From Ophiosphaerella korrae (Eukaryota > Ascomycota > Dothideomycetes > Pleosporales > Phaeosphaeriaceae), in contig JALNQF010000106.1 in the NCBI GenBank assembly GCA_028456385.1, forward strand, positions 95,883 through 159,882: a DNA stretch of 64,000 nucleotides. Direction: 5' to 3'. The position numbers and the translations under genes are program-made. Every line of letters begins with the position of its first letter. Position 1 is the first letter of the stretch. Below are positions 11,749 through 22,901 of the stretch, piece after piece. The notes beneath the pieces are model-generated. The model saw nothing but the letters and a program-made list of their open reading frames with translations. It searched no databases and had not been told where the DNA came from.

Positions 11749-13023
11749 TCAGAATGGAGGAGGAGCCAAATCTAGCCCTTCAACATGGAGCTTGAACTGA
11801 TCACTTCTTGAATAACTCCCTGCGACATCTATGTCCAGTCTACCCCTTTCACAGTCCTCAAAGTCAACTTCGATAGCCAACAAAGCGTCATCTACCTCCC
11901 ACACGGGACCGGCTATAACCTCGCCAAATGGAGATATGATGCAAGAACCGCCGCGGCAGACAAATTTATTCCCATCCGTTGGCAAAGATTGCGATTTTGT
12001 AGTAGGGTCATAAAAAGGGTTGGCATTTTGTCTACTGCCTACCTCGGTTGGAAGAGGTGATGTATCGATGGCGGAAGTATCGCCATTGGGCTGTTGTGGA
12101 CTGCCTTCGTTTTGTGATTCGAGGATGGGTAGGCAGATTTCATGACCTTCCTCAGTTTTGCAGAAAGTGCTTCTCCTTCGCTCACGGGGTCTGTGTTGTG
12201 TCTTTTGGACTCCGACATGCGTTGCTGTCCCATTTACTTGTTTGTTACCATTAGAGATCCAGTCTGGTAGATCCTTCTTTCTCTGGCACTGATTTGAGCT
12301 AACAACGACGCATCGGCCTTCGCATGCAATCGTTCGCATCAACGGCTCCCATGTATCTCTGGCGTCTGCTGTGGGTGCAAACCACAAGTTGACGTTCTGA
12401 CTGTACAGACTCTGTCTAAGTAGTGGCATGTAGTTCTCCCAGCAAATTGCAGACGCCATGGTCAATCGAACGCCTTTGATCTCGGTCGTGACAGCACGTA
12501 GTGTTGATGCAGACCCCTGGCCCCAGATCAAGCGTTCGGAGCCGGTTGGCATAACTTTGCGCCTCTTCCCCAATACGCCAAACTTGGGGCAGACGTAGAC
12601 AACGCCACAGTATAATGTCCCAGCACACCTTTCGACCAACCCAGTCACGACGAAAACACCAGTCTCTCGAGCAATTCGTTCCAGCTCCTCGCGTACACCA
12701 TCTCCACGGTATTTCTTCCCTCTTGCAATTTCCAGTTTCTTATCTACCCAATCTTGACCCGCACCAGCTGGTGTATCGCCCAAGTCCACGGCATCGTGGA
12801 AGTAGTGGAGGAACTGTTCACGACCTTCCGGGGAGCGGGCGCCGACAGTCGAGCCAAAGTTGCACGTACGCGGGTAGCCGCCAAGATAAGCTTCAGGAAA
12901 GAGTAAAAGGTCTATTCCTTGCGAGGCTGCGTGCTTGGTGGTTGCCTCGAGTGCGTGAAGCGTTTGGTCCATCGTCGAGAGGGTACGCGATTGTGCAGAG
13001 CCGAGCTTGAGTTTCTGAGGCAT
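11749..13023 (-). CDS. Nitrilase / carbon-nitrogen hydrolase
   Basis: Hydrolyses a C-N bond, probably turning a nitrile into acid plus ammonia; it is cytosolic by lack of any targeting signal. Single exon, 424 aa from MPQKLKLG. The Glu-Lys-Cys triad is visible: Glu44 in FPEAYLGGYPR, Lys156 in RRKVMPTGSERLIWG and Cys194 in AICWENYMP. These contexts match the nitrilase/cyanide-hydratase branch, not amidases. Unusually, about 90 residues of polar low-complexity sequence (roughly 262-350) separate WISNG from FVCRGGSCIISPFGEV, two blocks that are close together in ordinary nitrilases. The insert stays in frame. The open frame extends 34 codons upstream of 13023, but the MPQ start fits family length better, and a GTAACA..TATCAG candidate intron sits in that leader. 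Confidence 0.87.
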   Translation of the reverse strand: MPQKLKLGSAQSRTLSTMDQTLHALEATTKHAASQGIDLLLFPEAYLGGYPRTCNFGSTVGARSPEGREQFLHYFHDAVDLGDTPAGAGQDWVDKKLEIARGKKYRGDGVREELERIARETGVFVVTGLVERCAGTLYCGVVYVCPKFGVLGKRRKVMPTGSERLIWGQGSASTLRAVTTEIKGVRLTMASAICWENYMPLLRQSLYSQNVNLWFAPTADARDTWEPLMRTIACEGRCVVVSSNQCQRKKDLPDWISNGNKQVNGTATHVGVQKTQHRPRERRRSTFCKTEEGHEICLPILESQNEGSPQQPNGDTSAIDTSPLPTEVGSRQNANPFYDPTTKSQSLPTDGNKFVCRGGSCIISPFGEVIAGPVWEVDDALLAIEVDFEDCERGRLDIDVAGSYSRSDQFKLHVEGLDLAPPPF

Positions 13024-13659
13024 TGTGCGTCGAAAACCCTGATAACGTTTATACTGAATAAAAGACAATGTTAGAAAAATGTTACCTGCACATTCAGACA
13101 CGACTTCAAGGTCAATGGATGGCAAAATTAGTTGTGGTTACACTTTGATTCTTTTCCCTAGCTACCTAGGTGCATCTCGTCAGCTTCCCCGCTCACCCCA
13201 CTGCCGAAGTTCCAGAACTAGCATGCGTTGGGGTCGTGTCCGAACTTCTTTCCGAACACAACATTCATAGACTGGCATGGCCACAAAATTGTGAACGAGA
13301 AATGGAGAGCTTTGGTCCATATCGAATATAAAACGACTTCGTCCATAGAGGGTGTGTGGTGGTTTTGTTGTCACTGTATTCATCAATTAGATACAGCCTT
13401 GGCAAGAGTGTGTCCTAACCACGTTAGTTGGGATTGTACATAATTAATTATGTTCCTCTAGAACGCCTAATCTGGCTTCCCACGTGGCGTTTATTCCTCG
13501 CCTGTGCCCTAGGACACTCGGAGTCTTGTGTCGCGATGTAAAATCGAACGGGGCGATTCTCGTATACGTGCACAAGTGGTAGTCTCTACGAGAATGTGTC
13601 ACTCCTAGGGTTACTGATGATCAGAAAAAACAGTCGTATTGCTGTTGAAAATTATTTCC
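13024..13659. other. Intergenic, 636 bp
   Basis: Nitrilase promoter side and 3' flank of the rhodopsin-fold gene. No gene is supported. Confidence 0.5.
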
Positions 13660-15094
13660 TTAGCCAATCTTTAGCCCACGCTCTAAACCCAATTCACTTC
13701 TTGAGTCCTTCCGACTGCTCGGCTTAAACGTAACACACACTGCCCGACAGCCCTGAATCCAATCATCAGTTGTGTCCGCTACTGGTAACGCTGTTAGATT
13801 ATTCGTGCTAGCGAAGCTTCTCTGACTCGAATCATCTCTCTCGTCTATTTGAATATCGAGACCCTGGCTAACTTTGATGCCAGCTAAAGGGATCTCATTG
13901 GGTACACCTGATCGGTCCACACGTGACACACTTACTGAATGGCCCGATTGTAGAAGCGCGGGCCTGTTATCCGATCGTGATTTTTGTAACGGCGTAACGT
14001 TGGTGTTGTAGCTACCACTGGTAGATGTCGTAAAGTAGCGAAGGAAGAAAACCTTCAATGCCGGTGCAGAGGCGCAAATTACACCAAAATCTGCTTCAAG
14101 AGCAGTCCAAATCCAGCCATAATAGGCATACCAGGTGATGTCGTACGTGGCTTGGGTGAGTTAGCGCGCACGATTCCCTAGGATTGAAAACTGAACTTAC
14201 AATAGTACACATATGTCGCGTAGTAGGCCCTCAAGATACCACAGACGCAAGTGATCAGCCCGATAGCAAAGATACCACATAAGGCTAATTTCTGTCTTCG
14301 GGGCAGTTTGAGCTTCCAGATTAAGACTACTGGCAGTAGGCATATGACAAGATCTTGTACAGTACCAATAATGGCACATGCAACGATGATTGCACCCTCA
14401 TCTCGACATGTTAGATTGTTTTTAAACCTCCATGCAATGTCAAAGAGGTGGAAGAATCCTTCAACGGGAGTGCAAGTGAAAATAATCAGGAATGAGAATA
14501 GTATCCAGTAGAGAAAGCAAGACGCGATGGAGATCCACACCGCGTAGAGGAAGACGTTTTTCAAAGATCCTGTCATGCGACGGTAGAAAAAGAGGATGGA
14601 AACTTTGATGAGAGTTGTTGAAGCCAGGTAGTGAAGTTCGATGGCCATCGCAAGCTAAGGGGTCAGCATGGTATGATCCATAATGGAGTGCGATCTTACC
14701 TCTCGACTCGTGATATGTGTGGCTTCAGTCTGGTCCCAGGCGTGCCATTGGAAACCATAAATCCTAATAGCTTTGAACTGTTAGCAAAAACACGAATAAT
14801 TAGAGGACTAGACGTACCTAGGAAAGCACAAACTGTCAAACCAATTGTTGGCACCATGGCAAAGCACATTAGTAGGTCATCTAATCCTGCGTTCTTTGCT
14901 ACCACAAGTCGTGCCCACATTCTTGCAATGAATATGAGGAGTGTGATGCCCAGCAACACAAACAATACAATCGGGCCCTCCCATCCTCGTTCTTCTGGAT
15001 CATGATAATTGGGTCTCGGCCAGGATAACAATACTTCTGGAGGGGGATGAAGGCCACCATCACGGGCGATGAGACCCGCAGCGTTAGCCATCAC
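13660..15094 (-). CDS. Rhodopsin-fold integral membrane protein (SAT4/PTH11-like)
   Basis: Seven-helix fungal membrane protein of the family often listed as PTH11-like receptors; the ligand is unknown. Exons 15094-14818, 14770-14700, 14654-14201 and 14150-13660 give 430 aa. The junctions restore CAFLAIRIYGFQWHAWD, ITSRELAMAIELHYLAS and YVYYSTYDITWY. Family landmarks are visible: LDDLLMC after the second helix, IKVSILFFYRRM, a Cys-containing loop near FTCTPVEGFF, DLVICLLPVVLIWKL, and EADFGVICASAPALK before the tail. The ~120-residue cytoplasmic tail is Ser/Arg-rich. The second Met (15091) is an equally good start. A second member of the family lies at 43473-44918. Confidence 0.85.
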
Positions 15095-18000
15095 GAGTAT
15101 CTGTTGACGCAGGAGATTCGAGGTATTAATTAAGTTTCAGGACAAACAAAGAATATCGAGGAATGAACACAGGCAATGCAGGTCCTCGGGCATAAAGCTA
15201 AACCTGGACTCAAGACCGAGTCAACTACTCTCGTGAATTCCCTTACGGAAGGCAAGTGGGTCAATTATTTTCTGCACGGTTGTCGAATTCAAACGCGAAG
15301 TGGAGTGATACACGCCACAGACACTGACAGGTTCGGCTCATGCACCAGTGCTGACAGCATCAAGAATGCCTGCAACACGTGTCTGTAGGGCCTGGACTTG
15401 TATCACATTCTCTGTCCCGACAGGCCACATGGACGATCACTGACAAAGTGATGCGCAGCAGCAACTCGGCACTTCACTGATTTTTCCCACTTTAGGGTTA
15501 GCTATTTTGTGACCAACTCCTTTCGCACACATCTGCGGCAAAATGCGGCCTGGATTGCCTCTCCAGCAGCAGGCTGCGAGAACGATACAAAGTTTCCGGT
15601 GTCCCTAAACTTTATGAGCAGCAATCTACGGTAGGCTTAGCCTAGTTCACCTGACTTTGGCAAGATTGCCGACAGTAGGTTGGTCAATACGAATCTTCAA
15701 GAAGTTGGTTTAGCGAGAATAGAAGGAGGCGCAAAATCGTGCAGTGCTCTGCGATGAAGCCGTCTAGACAAAGCCGGCTCAGACGAGCCAGAACGCAAAA
15801 CCCGATTGTGGTTTTGCGGAAATGTTCCACATAGTAGGTATGTTATTTCCTATGGCGCAGAGACATCATGCACCCATTACTAGCCTGACTCAAGCTGCTC
15901 AACAATTACTTCAGTGGGTGGTGCGAGGCTACCCTTACCTTGCGCCTGTTAGTGTTGGACTGAATTATGATGTGCTTGATGCTTGGGTCGATCATAGACA
16001 ATGTTCAGAATGATCGTCGTTTCTATCGGCCCTTTAGTGCCTGCAGCACCAATGCAGTATTTTGTAGCCTAAGCTAAGACTCTGAACTTTCTGAGTCTCG
16101 GCATGCTGCAGTTGCCAAACTCTTCGTGATGAGATCAGAGGCAATAGGCAAAAGGGGCGGGTGAGAAGTGGAGATGTTTCGCGGTAAGGTCGGCATACCT
16201 GGCCCTTAACATGCTTTGCTAAGATCGCAAAACTTTGCTCTCGCCTCATCGCGTTTGCTCCGGCCCCATCTGTCGTGTCTGGTAGAGTGATTGAGCCGAT
16301 GATCACGCCCAGGTTTCCCTTGAACCTCAAAAGAAAGGGAGTCACAAGCGCAGAGGCTGTACGCTGGGCCGTTTGCAAGGAAGAAAGGCAGCACAGGGTG
16401 CAGTCAGACATGGACTGTCGTCAGTCACGTCTTGAGAAGTTAAGAGGTGGATATCCTAGTGGTCTTGGGAGTTTGGTGGGTTGTGGAAGCTGCTTCCACC
16501 TGCATGAACCCTAGCTCGCTGGATGCGGAATGTGGAGCCCGACCCGCACTTGCACGTGTCAAAGTATCACTCCTCAACAACCACACGCTGCCATGTTTGG
16601 ATTTGAATACACCTCTGACGTTTCTTCTAAGAGGCTGGGTGCAATCTCAGCTTAAGCCTTATGTCAGAACCTCTGTCACGGTATCACCCAAGAAATACAT
16701 CATTTGTTCAGAGAACTATTGCGCAATATAGCAAATTCTTCGATTTATACGTGTTCGACTTAGCTCGGGAGGCGTTCGATGATACATGAAGTGAGACCTA
16801 TGCCAATGTACCGTAGACAACAAAATTAGTTATATCATAAGCTCCGGGCGAGATAACCTATTTCTGACCCCTGATGAACTACGATGTTATGCGCCCAGAA
16901 GCATGGATGTGAACATAGCAATGTATCATATTCAGACGCAGACGAGCGTGCCACGTACTCATCTCTATCGTGATGATAACAAGCGCGCATCTAATTGATT
17001 CGGTATGTATTGCGATTAATGTAGAGGTATGCTCCACAGTCCCTACCGCTTCGTCGATAATGAGGGAGGCTCAACTCTTAGACAGAGCATCTGCGGCCCC
17101 AGGTTTGTACAAGTTAGCCATGTAGATCAATAGAATTCGATGTCCGACGGGAAATCACTAATACTACGGTTCTCTTCAATATGAATCAAACATTTTAGTT
17201 CTAGGACATGTTATAATCGTTTAGTAGCCACGGAAAAACCAATACTATAAAGATTAGGTAAACCCTTCTTGCTGAATACTTCAATACGCGTTTGCTATTA
17301 TCATTGTGCCGCGTATCAGCCAGCATAATTATCATACGGTCAGCCTTTCTCATCTGTTTGGTGTTTTATGTTAGACGAATAGTTTTCCACATGAATTATA
17401 CATGAAAAATGAGCCACTAATGTACAGCTATTGAAATTATCTCAAACGGCTTCAATCTTGGAAAATCACATAAAGTATCGAGTACTGATCTCAAGGATAC
17501 ATTTTGATACAATATCAGCAAATAGTGTATGCTAAACACTTCGATGGCAGAAACAAAAGTCACCGAAATAATGGCCCTGCTTTCTACCCTTATTGAGCTT
17601 AAAGTCGGATAGCTGCGTAATATTGGCGACCTTCACGGATTCAAAGTGCAATAATATTGACCTAGTAACGAACACCCACGAGAAACCGTCTCTATATTGT
17701 AAAAGTCATAAATTCAACAAAAAAGCTAACCGATAACTAAAGTTAGATGCATTGTTTCCTGTAACTAGTGTTTATCAAGCATATGATATAGCAAGCTTAG
17801 AGATTGTCCTCAGTAGCGGAATTGTTCATGGATCAGTTTTCACAGCGTATTCTGAGTTTCCTTGCGTATCAGTGATTGCCAAGTAGGTATTTGCAGTGTG
17901 CAAATGGAACTGGAAAACATGGAGCTGGCCTGTGTAGCGAAGTATCTTGGCCTACTACAACAGGCTTAATTTTATGTATTGGGCTGCCGTTAGAAAAATT

Positions 18001-18235
18001 ATAGCTTTTATGTTGATTTACGGTATGCTTTTAGTATGCTACTGACTCCATAAATAGGTCAGCCAGTTCTTGAGCGACATCGAGGCTAAACTAGAGATAC
18101 CATGTGAGATAGACAAATATCTAGAAACCTGTCACAAGGAGGGACTTCGTGTTATGCCTTCGTAAACCAGAAAAAAATAAGTGCAGTAATAGTTGCTATC
18201 TAAAGTATACGGCTCAATGAGATTGTTGACGCTGA
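15095..18235. other. Gene-poor 3.1-kb stretch, AT-rich on its right side
   Basis: Many short open frames, none with recognisable family text or a convincing exon structure. From about 16750 the sequence is visibly AT-rich. It may be degraded repeat DNA, but I see no terminal repeats or transposase text. Confidence 0.5.
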
Positions 18236-20811
18236 TTATGATTCAAAATGATTTAACTCCTTGAAGCAGGCCGACTCGATGGTAGCAAGCTGTTGTGGCT
18301 TTGAAGTCATACTTGCCATCAAATATATGACATTGCCTAATACTCTTGAATGGATTGAACTGCGGTTCAAGAGTGCATCGCGCAAGCCACCCGCTGCTGA
18401 TGATGTGTATCCAGATCCAGACTTGTCGACCAAGGAAACAGCCAGAACTGAACCAAGAGCATTAACGTGTTCGACACTCTCGTGTCTCGAAAGCTGATGC
18501 ACGAAGACTTGTGACCACATACTCCATAGATGGCTGAGGGAGTTTTCTTTGTTGCCATGCATCTCTTGCTTGGAAGATTGCCATTTGGTTCTGTATCCTG
18601 TCCACACACCGTCGGCCGTATTGAGCTCGCCCATGGTTTGTAGGCTAACATTCGCAATATGACAGCCGATAGGATGAGCCGTATAGCTATGGCCGTGCAG
18701 AAGTGCTTCAGACTTTTCGTCTCCCAAGAATGCCCCATAAATGGCATTGCTTGCGGCCGTGACAGAGAGTGGAAGCAGTCCACCTGTGAGCAGTTTCGCA
18801 TGTACGCTGATATCAGGATGCACGCCCAGATATGATGCTGAAGAGAAACGGCCTAGGCGGTATAGACCAGTGAAGACTTCGTCGAACATGACTGGCAGAC
18901 CAGTCCACGCTTCTGGGTTGGTTTTCGGCACGGGCACGATAGCAGTCGTCGTTGAGAAGTTGTATCGACGTACAACCCGAACAAGACTTTGCTGAAATAA
19001 TGGATCAACAAAAATCATTCCACCAGCTCCCAATATTACAGGTTCCATAACTAATGCACCAAACTTCTTACCTTGCTCTTTGACCAGTCTGTCTAATGTC
19101 TTCTCGATGTACTCTTCGTATCGCGGCGAAGTGCTTCTCTGATCAAGATCAAATATGTCATCCATGCTATCAAAGAGCTGTTCCGAACCAAAATCGTTTT
19201 CCATGTCTTTTGGTGGCTCTATGACCCATCGACCCTTCTTCAGTTTGAATGTTGGATAGTCAAACCAGTATCCACGACCTCGGTACCAATCCACCTTTTC
19301 ATTGAAAATACACGGTTCAGAGGCATCCATGGCACCAATCGTGTCTCCATGATAAGAGCCTTTGAGGCCAAGTACTCCAATTTCTTCACGTGCGCCATCC
19401 CACCCATATCGCTTACAAGACGCTCGGAGTGCCATCTTGATGCCGACTTCCGTTGCTGTACTTCCATTGTCGGTATAAAAGATCTTTTGAAGTCGAGGAT
19501 TATCTAATCCTTTCAGTATGCGCTCAGCAAGTGTTATTGCAGGCTCATGGGTTGCTCCTGCGAACATGACGTGTCCGTAACGGCCAGCAGCGTAGGCTGC
19601 CTGCAGCGCTAACTTTGGGTTACCATGACCAAGTCCCTAAAGTCCACATTAGACATTATAAAAAGATTATCGCCAAAAGAAAAAGAAATACTGACCTGGG
19701 TCCACCACGATGCAGATCCGTCAAATGCTGGATGGAGAATGGGTGAAACACCCTGTATCCCTTTCAAGTTGGACAGGGACGCATCAGTATGTTTGACCTG
19801 GAAATGGTCGTCATATGCCGAATCAAAAACCAGGATATCATCCGCATCTTTTATGTGCTTGTGCTGTGTGAATGGATGCCATATCGATTCTTTTGTTCGC
19901 AACGCCATGCTCTTGATAGTTTCTAGTCGCTTAGTATGCGCTGTGATAAGTCTGCTAGCAATCTGATGCAGCTCCCCGCCTAGACTAGTAGACTGGTAAT
20001 ACGAAGACATTCTACGGAGCTCCTCCTTTCCATCGATGCCCTCCAGTTCGGGGAGCCATGGTACAGTGAGGGCTGATATTCCCATGTCTCCAAAATATCC
20101 TTTTAGGTAGGCAGCATTTTCATACATGCCTTTATCGTCGAAGCATATTACTGTATCAATGTCATAGCCTCTAGTGATTAGAGACTCTGCTGCCGAGATA
20201 GTGGACGCAATGCCACCCAGTCGGTGGTCGCCGACGAGAACAGCTGGTAGTCGCGTAGGTCGAAAAATATCAGCCTGAGGCGTTCCCGAAGGTCCAGGAG
20301 ACAGTACACCACCTGCAGTCTCGACAATAGCTAGACCTGGATCACTGTTTTCAAATCCAACGCTGTCAGCTACCTTCTTCAAGTGGGCATAAAGGCTTTG
20401 TATGACTTCCTCATTGGTAGGCTTTGGCAAGTCAATATTTTAATAGCGAGACGATTGATGAACTGACTATCCTAGGCGCAGCCCGTGCGGCTATGTGTGG
20501 GCTAACAGGATCATTGAACTGAAAAAGGGTGGAAACGTTCTGACCCGTGAACCTGCGGACATATCTGTATACCAATGAGCTTGTGTGTGTTCAAGTGCAG
20601 CGAATATTGAGCACCGATGATCAGCTTCATCCGACGGCCCCGTCGAGACAGGCTTGATGTAGTCTACCTTCCATCTTGTTCTGCCTGGGCGCCGAGCGAA
20701 GTGTGCCCCAAGCAGCGTGGAGAATACCGTCTTGCCAACGCCAGTGTTCGCACCGTAAATTTGCACTGCGATGAGGTTTTCCCACAATGCCGTCGGCACT
20801 CCCGACATCAT
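18236..20811 (-). CDS. bioDA: BioDA: dethiobiotin synthetase / DAPA aminotransferase fusion
   Basis: Bifunctional biotin-pathway enzyme. The aminotransferase makes 7,8-diaminopelargonate from KAPA and the synthetase closes the ureido ring with CO2 and ATP. Exons 20811-20615, 20564-20468, 20421-19696 and 19636-18236 give 806 aa. The N-terminal synthetase half has the P-loop GANTGVGKT (about residues 20-28), YIKPVSTG and FNDPVSPHIAARAAP. A second synthetase block, RLPAVLVGDHRLGGIAST, lies near residue 150. The aminotransferase half has WHPFTQHK, DGSASWWTQGLGHGNP (across an intron), GSYHGDTIGAM, FDEVFTG and the PLP-lysine block HAKLLTGGLLPL. Every junction reads smoothly into family text. It is divergent from bioF and shares an upstream region with it. 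Plant BIO3-BIO1 and other fungal BioDA proteins have the same fusion order. Confidence 0.93.
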
Positions 20812-21399
20812 TCAAGCTGGAGATAGGTGTCTGATTTGTTCACGAACCTTTTTGATTTGTGTAACCGTGATAGCGAGCAATGTGGGGGTGGACGTGACCC
20901 CAGTCGGCGCTATCGGTCTCTCCCAACATCCACGGCCCTTTCCACTGCACCGTGCGCGATCCAGGCCAACAACGAAATGTTTTTATCCTAACTAGCATAC
21001 TTTGTGCACAGTACATGTTGAATAGACCGACGTAGCTAGTCGAGATGAAGCAAATAACCAAGCTGATACGAGTTAGGGCGGGGTAACATTAGTTAGGTAC
21101 TAGGGACAAGAGCAACAACAATCAATGGCAGAGCCGGAAAGATCCATGTGTTCCTGCATCAGACTGCATGCATTCCGTGCTCAACAAGTCTCGGCCCCGA
21201 TGTAAAGCGGCTACACAAGGCAATGTGTCGTTGTTGTGAGTCAACGCGTTCGTGCAGCCGCAATTGGTGTCAAACCTCAGGCGCGAATGCCTTGAGCACT
21301 GGCCAGTTCCCACCATCTTCCGAGCTGCAGAGAGCTTCAACAGGCCTCAAATGAGCAGATGATTTTTTTTTAGGTCTTCCTGAAGTTGCATTTTGTGTT
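20812..21399. promoter_or_regulatory. Shared divergent upstream region of bioDA and bioF
   Basis: A 588-bp gene-free region lies between the two divergent starts, so both biotin genes could be driven from it (inference). No binding site is recognisable by eye. Confidence 0.5.
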
Positions 21400-22741
21400 A
21401 TGGAGGAAAAAAAAACTGGTCATGGAAGGTTAGAGGGAAAAATGGAAGACTTACTCGACCGTCGACGCGTCAACTCCACGCTTCGAACTCTTACCCTTCC
21501 CAAGCCGGAGCAGGTTGATTTCTCGTCAAATGACTTTCTTTCTCTATCCAAAAATTCGAAATTGAGGTCCACATTCCTGGCCGAACTCCAGAAAAGAGAG
21601 CTAGGCCTTGCTAGTGGAGGCTCACGACTCCTCGATGGGAATTCCATATACGCGGAAAATTTGGAGCAAGAAATCGCATCTTTCCATAGCGCAAAAGCTG
21701 GGTTATTTTTTAATTCTGGGTTTGATGCGAACGCTGGCTTCTTCGCCTGCGTGCCTCAGCCTGGCGATGTTGTGGTATACGATGAGCTAGTGCATGCCAG
21801 CGTCCATGATGGCATGCGCCTGAGCCGAGCTTCAAGCACAGTACCGTTCCCACACAACTCCGTAGACGGTCTTCGTGAGGTTCTGATAGAGCTTTCGCGC
21901 GGTGCCAAGGAAAAGCAACAAGAAAACAGCAATGTTATTATAGCTGTTGAAGCTATTTACAGCATGGATGGCGATGTGGCACCATTGAAAGAGATTGTTG
22001 ACCTTGTACAAGAACTACTCGGTGATGGCAAGGGTCATATCGTCGTGGATGAGGCACATGCAACAGGGGTGTTGGGATCGCAAGGCAGAGGACTTGTGTG
22101 TGAACTTCAGCTGGAAAACCACATTTTCGCACGATTACACACATTCGGAAAATCGTTGGCTGGTAACGGAGGTAAGTTCAAAGCCGAATGAAATCCATAA
22201 CTTTGCTGTGGCTCACATTTAGACAGCCATAATCCTTGGTTCTCATGTCCTCCGACAATACCTCATCAATTACGCCCGATCTTTGATATACACCACTTTC
22301 CTTTCATATCCATCCCTAGCTCTTATTCGCTCTTCTTACAGTATGGTATGGTCTGGGGGAACAATGGCATTACAGGATCATTTACATAGCCTGACACATG
22401 GCTTATACGATGCTTTGCAGCGCCTTCACACGACTTCGTCTGCTTCGCGGCAGCTTCTGAAAATCCCAAGCGCATGTCCGAAATCGCCGATTTTCTCAGT
22501 TCAGCTAGAACAACCGAAACAATTAGCCAGATACCTCCAGGATCGAGGGATGATGGTCAGGGCTGTGGTACCACCTACAGTGCCACTGGGTACTCAAAGG
22601 ATCAGAATATGTTTGCATGCAGGTAACACCTTGGAACAGGTCAAGACATTAGTTCAAGCACTTTCTGAATGGTCGGAGGCAAGTATACAAACCAAGGACA
22701 ACAAAATCGAGGGTAGAACACTTCTAGAAGCCAGGCTCTAG
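21400..22741 (+). CDS. bioF: BioF: 8-amino-7-oxononanoate (KAPA) synthase with PTS1-like end
   Basis: PLP enzyme condensing pimeloyl-CoA and L-alanine to KAPA, the first committed step of biotin ring synthesis. Exons 21400-22171 and 22227-22741 give 428 aa; the acceptor chosen (ACAG at 22223-22226) restores GNGAIILGSHVLR. Visible family features are FSSNDFLSLS (41-50), GSRLLDGN (74-81), FNSGFDANAGFF (104-115), VDEAHATGVLGSQGRG (216-231) and the PLP lysine, Lys251, in TFGKSLAGNG. The last three residues are ARL, which fits the peroxisomal PTS1 pattern. Fungal BioF is established as peroxisomal, where beta-oxidation supplies pimeloyl-CoA. It is divergent from bioDA and convergent with bioB, with only about 160 bp between the stops. 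Confidence 0.93.
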
Positions 22742-22901
22742 GTATACGTTTAGAGGTTGAACAGCTCTTCCTATAACCAAGAGTTACTCTAGTGCAGAAA
22801 ACATTGCCTGCGCGTAAGATTTGCAATTATAGATCACTTCAACTTCACCATAGCAATGAGATGAAAGGTGGTATTGTGCGGCGGGTAACTTATCGATTTC
22901 C

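Noticed and set aside
13024..13125. 34-residue N-terminal extension of the nitrilase
   Set aside because: The nitrilase fold begins right after MPQKLKLG, and the leader contains a plausible intron that would change the frame.
16034..16731. Overlapping open frames in the gene-poor region
   Set aside because: Short, mutually overlapping, with no family text or consistent splice sites.
1..18000. Secondary-metabolite gene cluster
   Set aside because: P450, MFS, regulator and beta-lactamase-like genes are present, but there is no polyketide synthase, peptide synthetase, terpene synthase or DMATS backbone, and the P450 is dead.
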